Source of the DNA: Mesoaciditoga lauensis cd-1655R = DSM 25116
GTDB taxonomy: Bacteria > Thermotogota > Thermotogae > Mesoaciditogales > Mesoaciditogaceae
Assembly: GCF_000745455.1 (NCBI RefSeq)
Contig: NZ_JQJI01000013.1
Location: forward strand, 1 to 58,387
DNA: 58,387 nucleotides
Direction: 5' to 3'
The notes under the pieces are model-generated. The model made no database searches, was not told the origin of the DNA, and worked only from the letters and a program-made list of their open reading frames with translations. Made by a program: the position numbers and the translations under genes. Shown one piece after another: positions 24,584 through 33,790 of this stretch (positions are counted from its first letter, which is position 1; the number at the start of each line of letters is the position of its first letter).

Positions 24584-25596
24584 AGCGTTCTCCTTCTCAG
24601 CTGCCCACAAGCGGCATCTATATCCGAACCTTTTTCCGCCCTTATAACCGCTTCCAGGCCATGCGATTTCAAAAACTCCTCAAATTCTTTGGCTTTACGT
24701 GGAGGTGTTCTCTTGAATTCACTTTGAGTATCGTTGTACGGAATAAGATTAACGTTACATTTTATATCTTTCACAAGTTCTATAAGCTTCTTGGCATCTT
24801 CCATGGAATCGTTGAAGCCATCAAAGAGGATGTACTCAAAGGTTACCCTTTTCCCCTTTACGGCTTGATAATTTTTAATTGCATTCATCAAAACGCTTAA
24901 AGGATATTTTTGGTTTATTGGCATTATCTTAGAACGTTTTTCATCGGTAGGAGCGTGCAAGGAAACCGAAAGTACCACATCCAGAGGTTCGTTGGCGAGT
25001 TTCTCTATTCCGTCCACAACGCCTGCCGTGGAAATGGAAATCCTTCTTTGGCTTATTTTCAAAGCTTTTGGATCGACCATGACGCGTATGGCTCTCATGA
25101 CTTCATCGTAGTTCAACATTGGCTCTCCCATTCCCATGAAAACCACATTTCCTATTCTCTCTTTTTCGCTTCTTTCCATTCCAAGTATCTGAGCCAATAT
25201 TTCTCCCGATGTGAGATTTCTTACGAATCCAGATCTACCTGTGGCACAAAATTTGCACCCCAAATTGCAACCCACTTGTGAAGATATGCAAGCGCTTATT
25301 CTGTCAGGGTATCTCAGCAAAACGGATTCCACCGTGCTTCCGTCTTCATACTTCCACAGAAATTTTACCGTTCCATCTTTTGAGGTAACCTTCGTAACCA
25401 ATTCGGGAAAGGTTAGCTTGAATTTTCTTGAAAGCTCTTCTCTTAATTTCTTGGACAAGTTCGTCATGACCGCAAAACTTGTGGCTTTCTTTTTATATAC
25501 CCAGTCAAAAATCTGCGTTGCCCTGTATCTTTCCAATCGTTCATGCTCAAGCTTTGTCTGCAACTCTTTGTAGTCGTAATCTAAAATATTTTCCAT
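24580..25596 (-). CDS. rlmN: dual-specificity 23S rRNA/tRNA m2A methyltransferase RlmN
   Basis: 338 residues. Radical SAM enzyme that methylates A2503 of 23S rRNA and A37 of some tRNAs. The cluster motif is C-N-L-G-C-K-F-C-A-T-G. The GMGEPMLN block and the conserved C-terminal Cys (AACGQLRRR), which carries the methyl group, are present; so is the upstream accessory domain. ATG 25596 is 7 bp after rsmB. Located mid-operon between rsmB and rsgA. Confidence 0.96.
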   Translation of the reverse strand: MENILDYDYKELQTKLEHERLERYRATQIFDWVYKKKATSFAVMTNLSKKLREELSRKFKLTFPELVTKVTSKDGTVKFLWKYEDGSTVESVLLRYPDRISACISSQVGCNLGCKFCATGRSGFVRNLTSGEILAQILGMERSEKERIGNVVFMGMGEPMLNYDEVMRAIRVMVDPKALKISQRRISISTAGVVDGIEKLANEPLDVVLSVSLHAPTDEKRSKIMPINQKYPLSVLMNAIKNYQAVKGKRVTFEYILFDGFNDSMEDAKKLIELVKDIKCNVNLIPYNDTQSEFKRTPPRKAKEFEEFLKSHGLEAVIRAEKGSDIDAACGQLRRRTL

Positions 25597-25603
25597 CCTT
25601 CGA

Positions 25604-26836
25604 TCACACCTTCACAATTTTGGATATGTAAAACCCTTCCATGTATTCAAGAAGCTGAACGCCAAATCCGTTGAATCCAAAATCGTACTTTCCTTCAAAC
25701 GGATCGACGATTTTCGCATCATCATGGGAATTTACAAAAACCCTAACGACGTTATCCGTTTCCAATCTGGTAACGGTACACACCGAGTATATAAGTGTAC
25801 CACCTTTTTTGAGCAAATCCCACATCTTTTCCATCATTCGAAGCTGGATGGCTGCCTTTTCCTTCACATCTTCTTCTTTTAGACGAAGAAGAACGTCGGG
25901 ATGCTTTCCGACCGTTCCAAGTGCGCTACAAGGGGCGTCCAGCAGTATTTTGTCGAACGAACTTTTCAGACGTGAAAGATCGCCTTTTAAAATATCAACA
26001 GACCACAATTCGTTCGGCATCAAGTTCATTCGCTTGAAATTGGAGAGCGCTATTTTACGCTTTTCCTCATTTATGTCGTTGTAAACAACGTTGGAATTCG
26101 GAGAAACCTGAATTATATGCGAAGTCTTGGTTCCAACTCCACCGCAGGCATCTAAGATCTTTTCACCTTTCCGGGGTGAAAGTGCCACTGCCACCATTTG
26201 GGAAGATTCATCTTGAAAGGTAAACGTCCCTTCTTCAAATAACTCACCTTTGAGATCTCTTCCCTTTGAGCATTTCAAACCCCACGGGGAATATTTCATT
26301 TCTTCACATTCTACGAGGGATGACAAATTCCTTTTCAAATTTTCTCTGGGTATTTTCACGCTTCTCAGAGAAAGTGGATGGGAAAGCGTACTCGTCAGAA
26401 AATATTCAAAACCTTCTCCCAGATCCCTTTTCAGCATTTCGTACAGCCAATCGGGAAGAGAAGTTCTCTTTTCCACATTGCCTTTTCTTGCGGCGTTTCT
26501 CAAAACGGCGTTCACCAATCCTTTGAACTTCACAGGAGCAAGGTTGGTGTACTCGTTAACGGTTGCGTAAGCTGGGATTCGGAGAAATTCTATTTCGTAC
26601 AATCCCAGCCTGAGTATGTTTTTAACCCTTTTTGGGGTTTTAGACGGTTTCTTAAGAAACTTTTCAAGAGATTTATCTATAGAGGGAAGAAAACGTATCG
26701 TTCCATACACGAGTTTACGAACGAGATCTCTGTCCTTTTCGTTCAAGCCATCAGTCGTTTTCCACAACTCTTTAGGAAGAAAAGCGCTCTCCACTCCGTT
26801 TTCAAAGATCTTAAGGGCTATTCTTCTCGCCTTCAC
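25604..26836 (-). CDS. rsmB: 16S rRNA m5C methyltransferase RsmB
   Basis: 410 residues. An N-terminal NusB-like RNA-binding helical domain (ARRIALKIFENGV... NAVLRNAARKG) is joined to a SAM methyltransferase domain. Motif I is ILDACGGVGTKTSH, motif IV is DAPCSALGTVGKHPD with one of the two catalytic cysteines, and motif VI is YSVCTVTRLE with the other. It modifies C967 of 16S rRNA by E. coli numbering. It overlaps the upstream zinc peptidase by 4 bp. Confidence 0.93.
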   Translation of the reverse strand: MKARRIALKIFENGVESAFLPKELWKTTDGLNEKDRDLVRKLVYGTIRFLPSIDKSLEKFLKKPSKTPKRVKNILRLGLYEIEFLRIPAYATVNEYTNLAPVKFKGLVNAVLRNAARKGNVEKRTSLPDWLYEMLKRDLGEGFEYFLTSTLSHPLSLRSVKIPRENLKRNLSSLVECEEMKYSPWGLKCSKGRDLKGELFEEGTFTFQDESSQMVAVALSPRKGEKILDACGGVGTKTSHIIQVSPNSNVVYNDINEEKRKIALSNFKRMNLMPNELWSVDILKGDLSRLKSSFDKILLDAPCSALGTVGKHPDVLLRLKEEDVKEKAAIQLRMMEKMWDLLKKGGTLIYSVCTVTRLETDNVVRVFVNSHDDAKIVDPFEGKYDFGFNGFGVQLLEYMEGFYISKIVKV

Positions 26837-27531
26837 CTGTTATCCACGAACCCTGCTATTAGTAACATTCTAAGGAGCTGCAATGCGGACATTGCAACGG
26901 CTGCAACGTAGGTCAAAGCGGCTGCGCTGAGAACCTTCTTTGCCATCGTAACTTCGCCCTCGTTCATGACGACAACGTTTTTGAGCATCTTCAACGCCCT
27001 GTGCGAAGCATCAAGCTCAACCGGCAAAGTTATAAGGGTAAAAAGCACGAAAAAGCTGAACAGGATTATTCCAACTTTCAACAAAAATCCGTTGGAAAGT
27101 ATCAAGCCTAAAAAGAAGACGATCCAGGACAAACTTGATCCTATGTTTGCCGTTGGAACGACGGCATCCCTTACCACGAGTGGAACGTAATGGTGAGAAT
27201 GCTGTACGGCGTGTCCCACTTCATGGGCAACAACGCTCAAAGCCGCGACAGAACCGCTTCTGTAAGTGGCGTCGGAAAGTCTTACCACACGACTCCTGGG
27301 ATCGTAATGATCTGTAAGTTTACCAGGTACCGCTTCAACCCTAACGTTGAACAATCCGTTGGCATCCAACAGCATGCGTGCCAACTGGGCACCCGTAAGA
27401 TTTGTAGAAGATCTTACCATTGAATATTTTCTAAAGGTGGACGAAACTTTTGCTTGTGCCCAAACCGCAAGAATAACAGCTGGTATGAGTAATATCATGG
27501 TCGGATCAAAGAAAAAATATGGAAAGAACAT
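26833..27531 (-). CDS. membrane zinc metallopeptidase (YugP/Zn_peptidase_2 family)
   Basis: 232 residues. An N-terminal hydrophobic helix, then the zinc motif HEVGHAVQH at about residue 106, then two hydrophobic segments (about 135-175) and a C-terminal one. These match PF04298, a family of membrane-bound neutral metallopeptidases of unknown substrate. The conserved LSDATYRSGSVAALSVVAHE context is typical. ATG 27531 follows GGAGGTGTTA. It heads the operon to rpe, a common arrangement with rsmB in this phylum as far as I recall. Confidence 0.88.
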   Translation of the reverse strand: MFFPYFFFDPTMILLIPAVILAVWAQAKVSSTFRKYSMVRSSTNLTGAQLARMLLDANGLFNVRVEAVPGKLTDHYDPRSRVVRLSDATYRSGSVAALSVVAHEVGHAVQHSHHYVPLVVRDAVVPTANIGSSLSWIVFFLGLILSNGFLLKVGIILFSFFVLFTLITLPVELDASHRALKMLKNVVVMNEGEVTMAKKVLSAAALTYVAAVAMSALQLLRMLLIAGFVDNR

Positions 27532-27570
27532 CCATTAACACCTCCATAGAATTTTAGCATAATTCACTCT

Positions 27571-27610
27571 AAAAAACACCCTTTCACCTTTATCAAGATG
27601 AAAGGGATCA
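27571..27610 (-). terminator. intrinsic terminator after panC (minus strand)
   Basis: CCCTTTC (27579-27585) and GAAAGGG (27600-27606) with a partly paired inner part form the stem; on the minus strand TGTTTTTT follows. It separates the comM-panC operon from the zinc peptidase operon. Confidence 0.8.
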
Positions 27611-27663
27611 CTTTTCCACTATTTGAGACGATGGAAAAAAGAAAAGAGTTCAAAATATACGAT

Positions 27664-28503
27664 TTAAGGTTCCACTATTTCGTTGTCGATCAGTCTCGCT
27701 TTTCCCACGTAAGCGGCTGTTGCGATGATCACTTTGGAATTTATTTCCATTACGGGCTGAAGCGTCTCTTCGTCGACTATTTCGAAGTATTGAACACGAA
27801 CGTGAGGATGTCTTCTCATGATGTTTATGGATTCAAGGCGTATTTTGTGCGCATCTTTTCTGCCTTTTTTTATCTGGCTGACGGCATACTGCAAAGCCTC
27901 ATGAAGGGCAAGCGCATCTTTTCTTTCTTGCGGAGAAAGGTAAACGTTTCTGGAACTCATCGCCAGGCCATCTTTTTCCCTGACTATGGGCATTTCAACC
28001 ATTTGAACATCCATGTTTAAATCTCTTACCATCCTCTTTAAAACCCTGAACTGCTGCGCATCTTTTTGTCCAAAGTAGGCTTTCGTCGGTTTGACTATGT
28101 TGAACAGTTTGTTCACCACCAACACCACGCCGTCAAAATGGCCTGAACGGTAATAACCGCAAAGATGATCGGTGAGTTTGGATACATGAATGGACGTTGA
28201 GAAATCTTTTGGATACATTTCATCTACTTGTGGGACGAAAACGTAATCGACTTTTTCTTTTTCCAACAAGCTGCAATCGCGCTCTAAATCGCGCGGATAG
28301 GCATCCAGATCTTCGTTGGGCCCGAATTGGGTTGGATTTACGAATATGCTTACGACTACAACATCGTTGTCTTTTCTCGCTTTTCTCACAAGTGAAAGAT
28401 GTCCCTCGTGAAGAAAACCCATGGTTGGAACGAAGCCAACTTTTTTCGAAGAATAACCTTTCGCAATTTCCTTCATTTCATCAACGCTGTTGACGATTTT
28501 CAT
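27664..28503 (-). CDS. panC: pantothenate synthetase
   Basis: 279 residues. Condenses pantoate and beta-alanine with ATP. HIGH-type [31 protein letters not shown], the [15 protein letters not shown] block, YFGQKDAQQ, and the KMSKS-like MSSRNVYLS are present. SD GAGGAGG precedes two ATGs (28509 and 28503); 28503 has the better spacing. It overlaps ispG by 23 bp. panB is 6 kb away on the other strand, and panD is not in the window. Confidence 0.95.
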   Translation of the reverse strand: MKIVNSVDEMKEIAKGYSSKKVGFVPTMGFLHEGHLSLVRKARKDNDVVVVSIFVNPTQFGPNEDLDAYPRDLERDCSLLEKEKVDYVFVPQVDEMYPKDFSTSIHVSKLTDHLCGYYRSGHFDGVVLVVNKLFNIVKPTKAYFGQKDAQQFRVLKRMVRDLNMDVQMVEMPIVREKDGLAMSSRNVYLSPQERKDALALHEALQYAVSQIKKGRKDAHKIRLESINIMRRHPHVRVQYFEIVDEETLQPVMEINSKVIIATAAYVGKARLIDNEIVEP

Positions 28504-29572
28504 AACCATCTTCCTCCTCGCTTATTCTCTTTTCGATCATCTTTCTCAAAGTCTTGGCTATTTCGCTCTTTTTCACAAAACCTATCTTTTCACCATTTTC
28601 GTATATAACCCCACCGCTTTTCGTTCCAAAAACCGCTATATCCGCGTCGCGCGCCTCTCCAATACCGTTGACAAGGCAACCCATCACCGCTATTTTCAGA
28701 TTTGCTTTCATGTCGCCAATTTCCTTTTTAACTTCTTCTGCCAGCTCTTCAACGTTTATCTGTGTTCTGGCGCATGTTGGGCACGCAACGATTTCCACTT
28801 CGTTTGATTTGTGTACCGCTCTCAACAAGGCTCGTGCCACATGAACTTCTCTCACCGGATCACCGGCAATGGATATTCTTACGGTGTCCCCTATCCCTTC
28901 GTATATAAGATGACCAAGCGCGAATGAAGATTTCACGACGGCATCTTCGTATATGCCGGCTTCGGTTACGCCGAGATGAATGGGATAATCGGTGAGTTTG
29001 GAGAGCTTTTCATTTGCGATAAGCGTTTCCACCGCGTCGGAAGATTTAACGGCTATCACTATGTTATCAAAGCCAACGTCTTCCAACTCTTTTACCTCAT
29101 CCATTGCACTTGCAACAAGCGCATCTGTTCTGTCTGGGTATTTCAAAAGATATTGTGGATCTATCGACCCCATATTCGCCCCTACCCTTATAGGGACGTT
29201 ACGTTCTGCCGCGGCGCGCGCAACTTCTTCGATTTTCCATTTTTGTCCTATGTTTCCAGGATTTATCCTAACTTTGTCAACTCCCACTTTTATCGATTCT
29301 ATTGCCACCCGGTAATCGAAGTGAACGTCGGCAACCAGTGGAACGTTCACCCTCTTCTTTATTTTTTCAAGCGCATGAACGCATTCCAAATCGTACACGC
29401 TTAAACGCACTATTTCACATCCAGCCTCTACAAGAGAGTTTATCTGCTTTACCGTTTCTTCAACGTTTTTTGTATCTGTATTCGTCATGGATTGAATGGC
29501 AATGGGATTGTTTCCACCGATCGCCACATTCCCTATCTTAACCACCTTTGTCTTCTTCATGTTCAAATTCAT
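28481..29572 (-). CDS. ispG: 4-hydroxy-3-methylbut-2-enyl diphosphate synthase
   Basis: 363 residues. The next-to-last step of the MEP isoprenoid pathway. N-terminal TIM barrel ([24 protein letters not shown]) and a C-terminal 4Fe-4S domain with CPTCART and [17 protein letters not shown]. The ATG overlaps the rseP TGA (ATGA); a TTG 6 bp downstream has better SD spacing and is an alternative. The MEP gene dxr lies two genes upstream, with rseP between them. Confidence 0.96.
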   Translation of the reverse strand: MNLNMKKTKVVKIGNVAIGGNNPIAIQSMTNTDTKNVEETVKQINSLVEAGCEIVRLSVYDLECVHALEKIKKRVNVPLVADVHFDYRVAIESIKVGVDKVRINPGNIGQKWKIEEVARAAAERNVPIRVGANMGSIDPQYLLKYPDRTDALVASAMDEVKELEDVGFDNIVIAVKSSDAVETLIANEKLSKLTDYPIHLGVTEAGIYEDAVVKSSFALGHLIYEGIGDTVRISIAGDPVREVHVARALLRAVHKSNEVEIVACPTCARTQINVEELAEEVKKEIGDMKANLKIAVMGCLVNGIGEARDADIAVFGTKSGGVIYENGEKIGFVKKSEIAKTLRKMIEKRISEEEDGYENRQQR

Positions 29573-31068
29573 CCTCCAAACCTGATGATATCCAAATAAG
29601 TTATGTAAACGAAAAGTGCCATCAGCAGAAAGAACCCAACGGTATGAATGTAGCCTTCTATTTCTGGATTTACCCTCTTTCCCGTTACCATTTCTATAAC
29701 CGCAAAGACTAAATGGCCTCCATCAAGAGCTGGCAGTGGCAAGAGGTTAACCAACCCGAGGTTTAAAGTTATGAAGGCTATCAACGTCAAGAGCATTTGC
29801 ATGCCTTCATTGGAAGCCTGTCCCACCATTTTCACAAGACCAACCGGGCCAACGAATTGATTCAAGGCGTTCTTCGTTTTAAAGATGCCTGCAAGAAATA
29901 CCAACATTTTGGTGAATATCCTGTTCGTACGTATGACACCGTAAACGGCCGCATCCCACGCTCCTGGATACCAATTCTTGTAAGCCGGATAAGTTGCGAC
30001 CGAATTCAAGAAGGCTTTGAATTCATTCCTGTCCAAAATGATGTCCTTTATGTCATTTCCACGCTTTACTTTCAGAATCACGTTGCCATTTGAATGAAAT
30101 CTTTGGGCCGTGAGTATTTTGTTTTGATTGGTTACCAAAAGAACTCCATTTGTGGATGCCACGCTGGCAACAAAAAGGGCGTTTTGGAAATTGAAGGAAG
30201 TATCGCATGGAATTCCATCTATCGAAAGAATGACGTCTCCCTTTCTAAGTTTTGTAGTTGGATCGACAGATGCGATTTTGGATGAGAACATGGCCATGTA
30301 GATTCCCATCTCTTTCGCCCTTGGAATCTTTTGATACGCGACAACGGTACCCGTGGAACCGTTGGAAAAAGTTAGCACGCTACCGTTTGAGATGTTCTCA
30401 AAATTTCCCTTTGCCAGAGAAAATTCTCCACCTTTCGGCACACTTGCCGAAGATGATACCACCAAAAAGTATTGAGGTCCTATTTCACGAGTGACCAAAG
30501 ATGTCCTGTGTACTTTTCCATTTCGTATGTATTCAACGTTTATATTGTCCTGTCCCTTGACGAACATGCTCACTTCTGTGGGAGAAAGGATGACGTGTCC
30601 GTTGACGGATTTCAAAACGTCTCCAGATTGAAGACCCGCTTCTGCCGCCGGAGAGTTCGGAACGACCCAGTCTATCTGTACTTGCGGAAATCCCCAGATC
30701 AACGACACGACCATCATGAGGGCATATCCCGCAAGGATGCTGAAAAGCGGACCGGCGAAGACTATTAGAAACCTTTTCCACGCTTTTTTGGAATAGAGTA
30801 ATCTATCTTTTGGAATTTCCTCTAAATTCGAGTCGTTTTCCATTTCGATAGGGTTATCACCGGCCATCTTGACATATCCACCAAGAAGGATGGGTTTAAA
30901 GCAATACTCGGTTTCTTTTCCTTTTATCGAAAAGAGTTTTGGACCAAAACCTATTGAAAATTCCGTGACGTACACTCCAAACATCTTTGCAAATATGAAG
31001 TGCCCAAACTCGTGAACCATCACGATTCCAACCAGTATTAAAATGAAATACAATATCGTCAGCGCCAT
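29569..31068 (-). CDS. rseP: RIP site-2 metalloprotease RseP
   Basis: 499 residues, slightly long for the family. First TM segment ends in VHEFGHFIFAK (HExxH zinc site); the second zinc motif is LPALDGGHLVF. Between them lie two PDZ domains (GLQSGDVLKSVNGHV and LRKGDVILSIDGIP). Four membrane segments in total. The protease cuts membrane-embedded anti-sigma factors or leader peptides after a site-1 cut. No sigma/anti-sigma pair is present nearby. It overlaps dxr by 10 bp; the dxr-rseP pairing is frequent in bacteria. Confidence 0.94.
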   Translation of the reverse strand: MALTILYFILILVGIVMVHEFGHFIFAKMFGVYVTEFSIGFGPKLFSIKGKETEYCFKPILLGGYVKMAGDNPIEMENDSNLEEIPKDRLLYSKKAWKRFLIVFAGPLFSILAGYALMMVVSLIWGFPQVQIDWVVPNSPAAEAGLQSGDVLKSVNGHVILSPTEVSMFVKGQDNINVEYIRNGKVHRTSLVTREIGPQYFLVVSSSASVPKGGEFSLAKGNFENISNGSVLTFSNGSTGTVVAYQKIPRAKEMGIYMAMFSSKIASVDPTTKLRKGDVILSIDGIPCDTSFNFQNALFVASVASTNGVLLVTNQNKILTAQRFHSNGNVILKVKRGNDIKDIILDRNEFKAFLNSVATYPAYKNWYPGAWDAAVYGVIRTNRIFTKMLVFLAGIFKTKNALNQFVGPVGLVKMVGQASNEGMQMLLTLIAFITLNLGLVNLLPLPALDGGHLVFAVIEMVTGKRVNPEIEGYIHTVGFFLLMALFVYITYLDIIRFGG

Positions 31069-32165
31069 CTTTTTATCATCTCCCTGGCTATTTCACGCGC
31101 TTTTGTATCCACATTTTCTATCTCTTCGTAACTGTTCAATTTTTCCGGCCATTCATTTTGAAGAACCGCATTCACCACTTCGTAAATTTGAGTAAAACGT
31201 ATTTCTTCTTTCAAAAACGCATCAACCGCGATTTCGTCGGCAGCGTTGTAAACCACCCTTGCGCCATCTCCCGTTTTTAAAATTTCATACGCCAGCTTCA
31301 AAGCCGGATACCTTTTGTAATCTGCTTCTAAAAGTTCCATCTTTCCAAGGGGAGAAAACGGTTCGAAGATGTTCATCCTTTTCGGGTAATTCATAGCGTA
31401 CGAAATGGGAATTCGCATGTCCGCCCGCGAAACATGCATTTTAAAAGTTCCATCTTCCAGTTCGATCATGGCGTGTATCTTTCCTTGCGGATGAACCATA
31501 ACCCCTATATCATCCGCTTCGAAATGAAACAAAAAGTGCGCTTCCATCACTTCTAAACCTTTGTTGAACATAGTTGCGGAATCCACCGTTATACGCGCAC
31601 CCATTCTCCAAACGGGATGTTTTAAAACCTGTGAAGGTGTAACATGCTCCAATTTCTCAATTGGAAAGTCTCTCAACGCGCCACCGGATGCTGTTAAGAT
31701 GATCTTCTTAACTCTGGATTTTTCACCATCCAAAAGCTGGTAAACGGCGCTGTGTTCGCTGTCGACAGGAAGTATTTCGCAATCGTTCTTTTCCACTTCT
31801 TTTAAAAAGAATTCGCCTCCAGCCACGATGGATTCTTTGTTCGCCAAACAAAGTCGTTTGGCGTATTTTGACGCCGTTAAGGCGTGCTTCAGACCCATAA
31901 AGCCGGAAATCCCGACCACAACTTGATCTGGGAGCGTTGAATACAACAATTCTTCTATCGCGTTTTCGCCACAAAAATCTATTTCATCGTCTTTAACACC
32001 GCTCAAAGCGGTTTTCACCTTTGGAAAGCGGCGTTTGATCTTCAAAATTTCATCCTTGCTTACATTGGCGCTTACGCCAACAAGTTCGAAATCTTTTAAC
32101 TTATCTATGACATCTAAGGACATTTTCCCTATGGTACCGGTTGCCCCTAAAACCACTATCTTCAC
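31059..32165 (-). CDS. dxr: 1-deoxy-D-xylulose 5-phosphate reductoisomerase
   Basis: 368 residues. Second step of the MEP pathway, NADPH-dependent. VVLGATGTIGKMSLDVI is the cofactor motif; LANKESIVAGG, PVDSEHSAVYQLL, TASGGALRD and DSATMFNKGLEVMEAHFLF provide substrate and metal residues. GTG start overlaps the stop of the radical SAM gene (GTGA). Operon order dxr-rseP-ispG. Confidence 0.97.
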   Translation of the reverse strand: MKIVVLGATGTIGKMSLDVIDKLKDFELVGVSANVSKDEILKIKRRFPKVKTALSGVKDDEIDFCGENAIEELLYSTLPDQVVVGISGFMGLKHALTASKYAKRLCLANKESIVAGGEFFLKEVEKNDCEILPVDSEHSAVYQLLDGEKSRVKKIILTASGGALRDFPIEKLEHVTPSQVLKHPVWRMGARITVDSATMFNKGLEVMEAHFLFHFEADDIGVMVHPQGKIHAMIELEDGTFKMHVSRADMRIPISYAMNYPKRMNIFEPFSPLGKMELLEADYKRYPALKLAYEILKTGDGARVVYNAADEIAVDAFLKEEIRFTQIYEVVNAVLQNEWPEKLNSYEEIENVDTKAREIAREMIKRWR

Positions 32166-33790
32166 TTAAAAATCACCCACTTCTCGATCCATTCAGGAAG
32201 TTTAACTTTTGTTTTTTCATAGAAATCACTTTTATCCTTGAAAGGTCTTTTTAAGGCTATATCGCTTAGCGCTTTTTTCCCAATTCCGGGAATCCATTTT
32301 AACGCTTTCAACTGTATCTCATTTAGATTTATCGGTATTTGCATAGCCGTTAGAGAACGTTGTCCATGGCTTACCACAACACAATCAACGTGTTCGTGTA
32401 AAGGCAACGACGTGGGAATGCCAACCAAAATGGCATACGTTCCAATCTGTCTGCCGTATGAAACGTTCCCTTCAATCTTTTCAACGATCACATCACGCAA
32501 AATAGTCCCAACCGGGAAGACCTTTTTCAGCATGGGATGATCGAAATTCTTCCTCAAAGAGTACTTGAAATGCTTGTAAAGGCCTTCATTTACGCGTGGC
32601 GGTTTACCCTTTAGTAATGTGTACAAGGGAGTATCTGGAAACGCCATCGCTTTGCGCACGTTAACCCTTCTAACCAAGAGCCCTGATTCCAATATCTTCA
32701 TCATGGAATCGTAGTTTATCCTGTAGGTTTCTTTTCTTTCTCCAGAAAGGCCAAAAAGAATGTTTATGCCGGGAAGAATCTTTGGAACGCCTTCAATTCT
32801 TGTCGCACCTATAGAGTTCACCATTTCTAAAACTTTGATGAAACGCTCAAACGTTATTTTCAGGTTGTTCATGCGAATAACCGTTGGGTCAAACGACTCC
32901 ACGCCCATTGAAAGGACGTCGCCCGGAGTGTTGTTCTCAACTATTATCTTTAAGACTTCTTGGGAATCTTTCAAGTTCGAATATATGTATCCCGGATTGG
33001 CATTGTCCGTGTGAAGAGTTTTCAACTCTGGTGCAACTTCCCTTATGCCACGATAAAGCCTGGATATGGCGTCAATGTTGGGTTTAATTTTTCCATGATA
33101 AGCGAAAATGTTTGAAATTCTTCCAAGCCGAAAGTGTCTTGCTCCATTTTCGTAAAGCGCTTTTACTTCATGAATAACATTGTCAACATCTCTGGAGACG
33201 AATTCACCCCATAAAGGTTCCGTACAAAACGAACAATGCGTTTGCCTTTCGCATCCCATCCCAAGCTCTATCTCGCAAAAGACGTCTGGAAAATTAGGAT
33301 GCTGTCGAAGTATTTCGGCACTTCTCTCAACGGTTTTATCTATAAGGTCATATCTTGAAGAGGGCCATTTTTCCTCACATAAAGCCTCGTAAAGCTTCAT
33401 TTCGTAATTTTTCCATAATTTCAAGTCGTAGCCTTCAAAGGAATTGCGTTTTGCCACTATCCCACCACTTCTATCGACGGCGTATTCGGCCATTGATCCC
33501 ATTAACACCTTAAGCTGGGCGCGCGAAGAAGAAGCTATTTTCTGTGCCTCTTCAACGGTCATGGGAATTCCGCCAAGATAATTGCCCGGCACGGTAACTC
33601 CTCCAATCACGATCAGCAAATCGTGAAAGGGAAGTTCGCCATTTCTCACCTCATCTATGGTTTTATAGATAACATCGTATCCACACATTCGTGCTATTCC
33701 AAAAGCATATCTCGAATACGCCGAAAGATATGGAGGAACTCCAAATTGGGCGGGTTCATCCACGTATCCGTCTATCAAAAGCGCTTTCAA
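32162..33790 (-). CDS. COG1031-type radical SAM protein with C-terminal helix-hairpin-helix
   Basis: 542 residues. An N-terminal B12-binding-like region (GYVDEPAQFGVPPYLSAYSRYA) is followed by the radical SAM core. The cluster cysteines are C180-x5-C186-x2-C189 (GCERQTHCSFC), a spacing that differs from the canonical C-x3-C-x2-C but appears native to this family. The C-terminal ~70 residues hold KALKWIPGIGKKALSDIA, a helix-hairpin-helix that suggests nucleic-acid binding. A TRAM-like beta region precedes it (about 430-480). COG1031 is mainly archaeal with members in Thermotogota; its reaction is unknown. TTG start overlaps the comM stop (TTGA). Confidence 0.85.
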   Translation of the reverse strand: MKALLIDGYVDEPAQFGVPPYLSAYSRYAFGIARMCGYDVIYKTIDEVRNGELPFHDLLIVIGGVTVPGNYLGGIPMTVEEAQKIASSSRAQLKVLMGSMAEYAVDRSGGIVAKRNSFEGYDLKLWKNYEMKLYEALCEEKWPSSRYDLIDKTVERSAEILRQHPNFPDVFCEIELGMGCERQTHCSFCTEPLWGEFVSRDVDNVIHEVKALYENGARHFRLGRISNIFAYHGKIKPNIDAISRLYRGIREVAPELKTLHTDNANPGYIYSNLKDSQEVLKIIVENNTPGDVLSMGVESFDPTVIRMNNLKITFERFIKVLEMVNSIGATRIEGVPKILPGINILFGLSGERKETYRINYDSMMKILESGLLVRRVNVRKAMAFPDTPLYTLLKGKPPRVNEGLYKHFKYSLRKNFDHPMLKKVFPVGTILRDVIVEKIEGNVSYGRQIGTYAILVGIPTSLPLHEHVDCVVVSHGQRSLTAMQIPINLNEIQLKALKWIPGIGKKALSDIALKRPFKDKSDFYEKTKVKLPEWIEKWVIFK

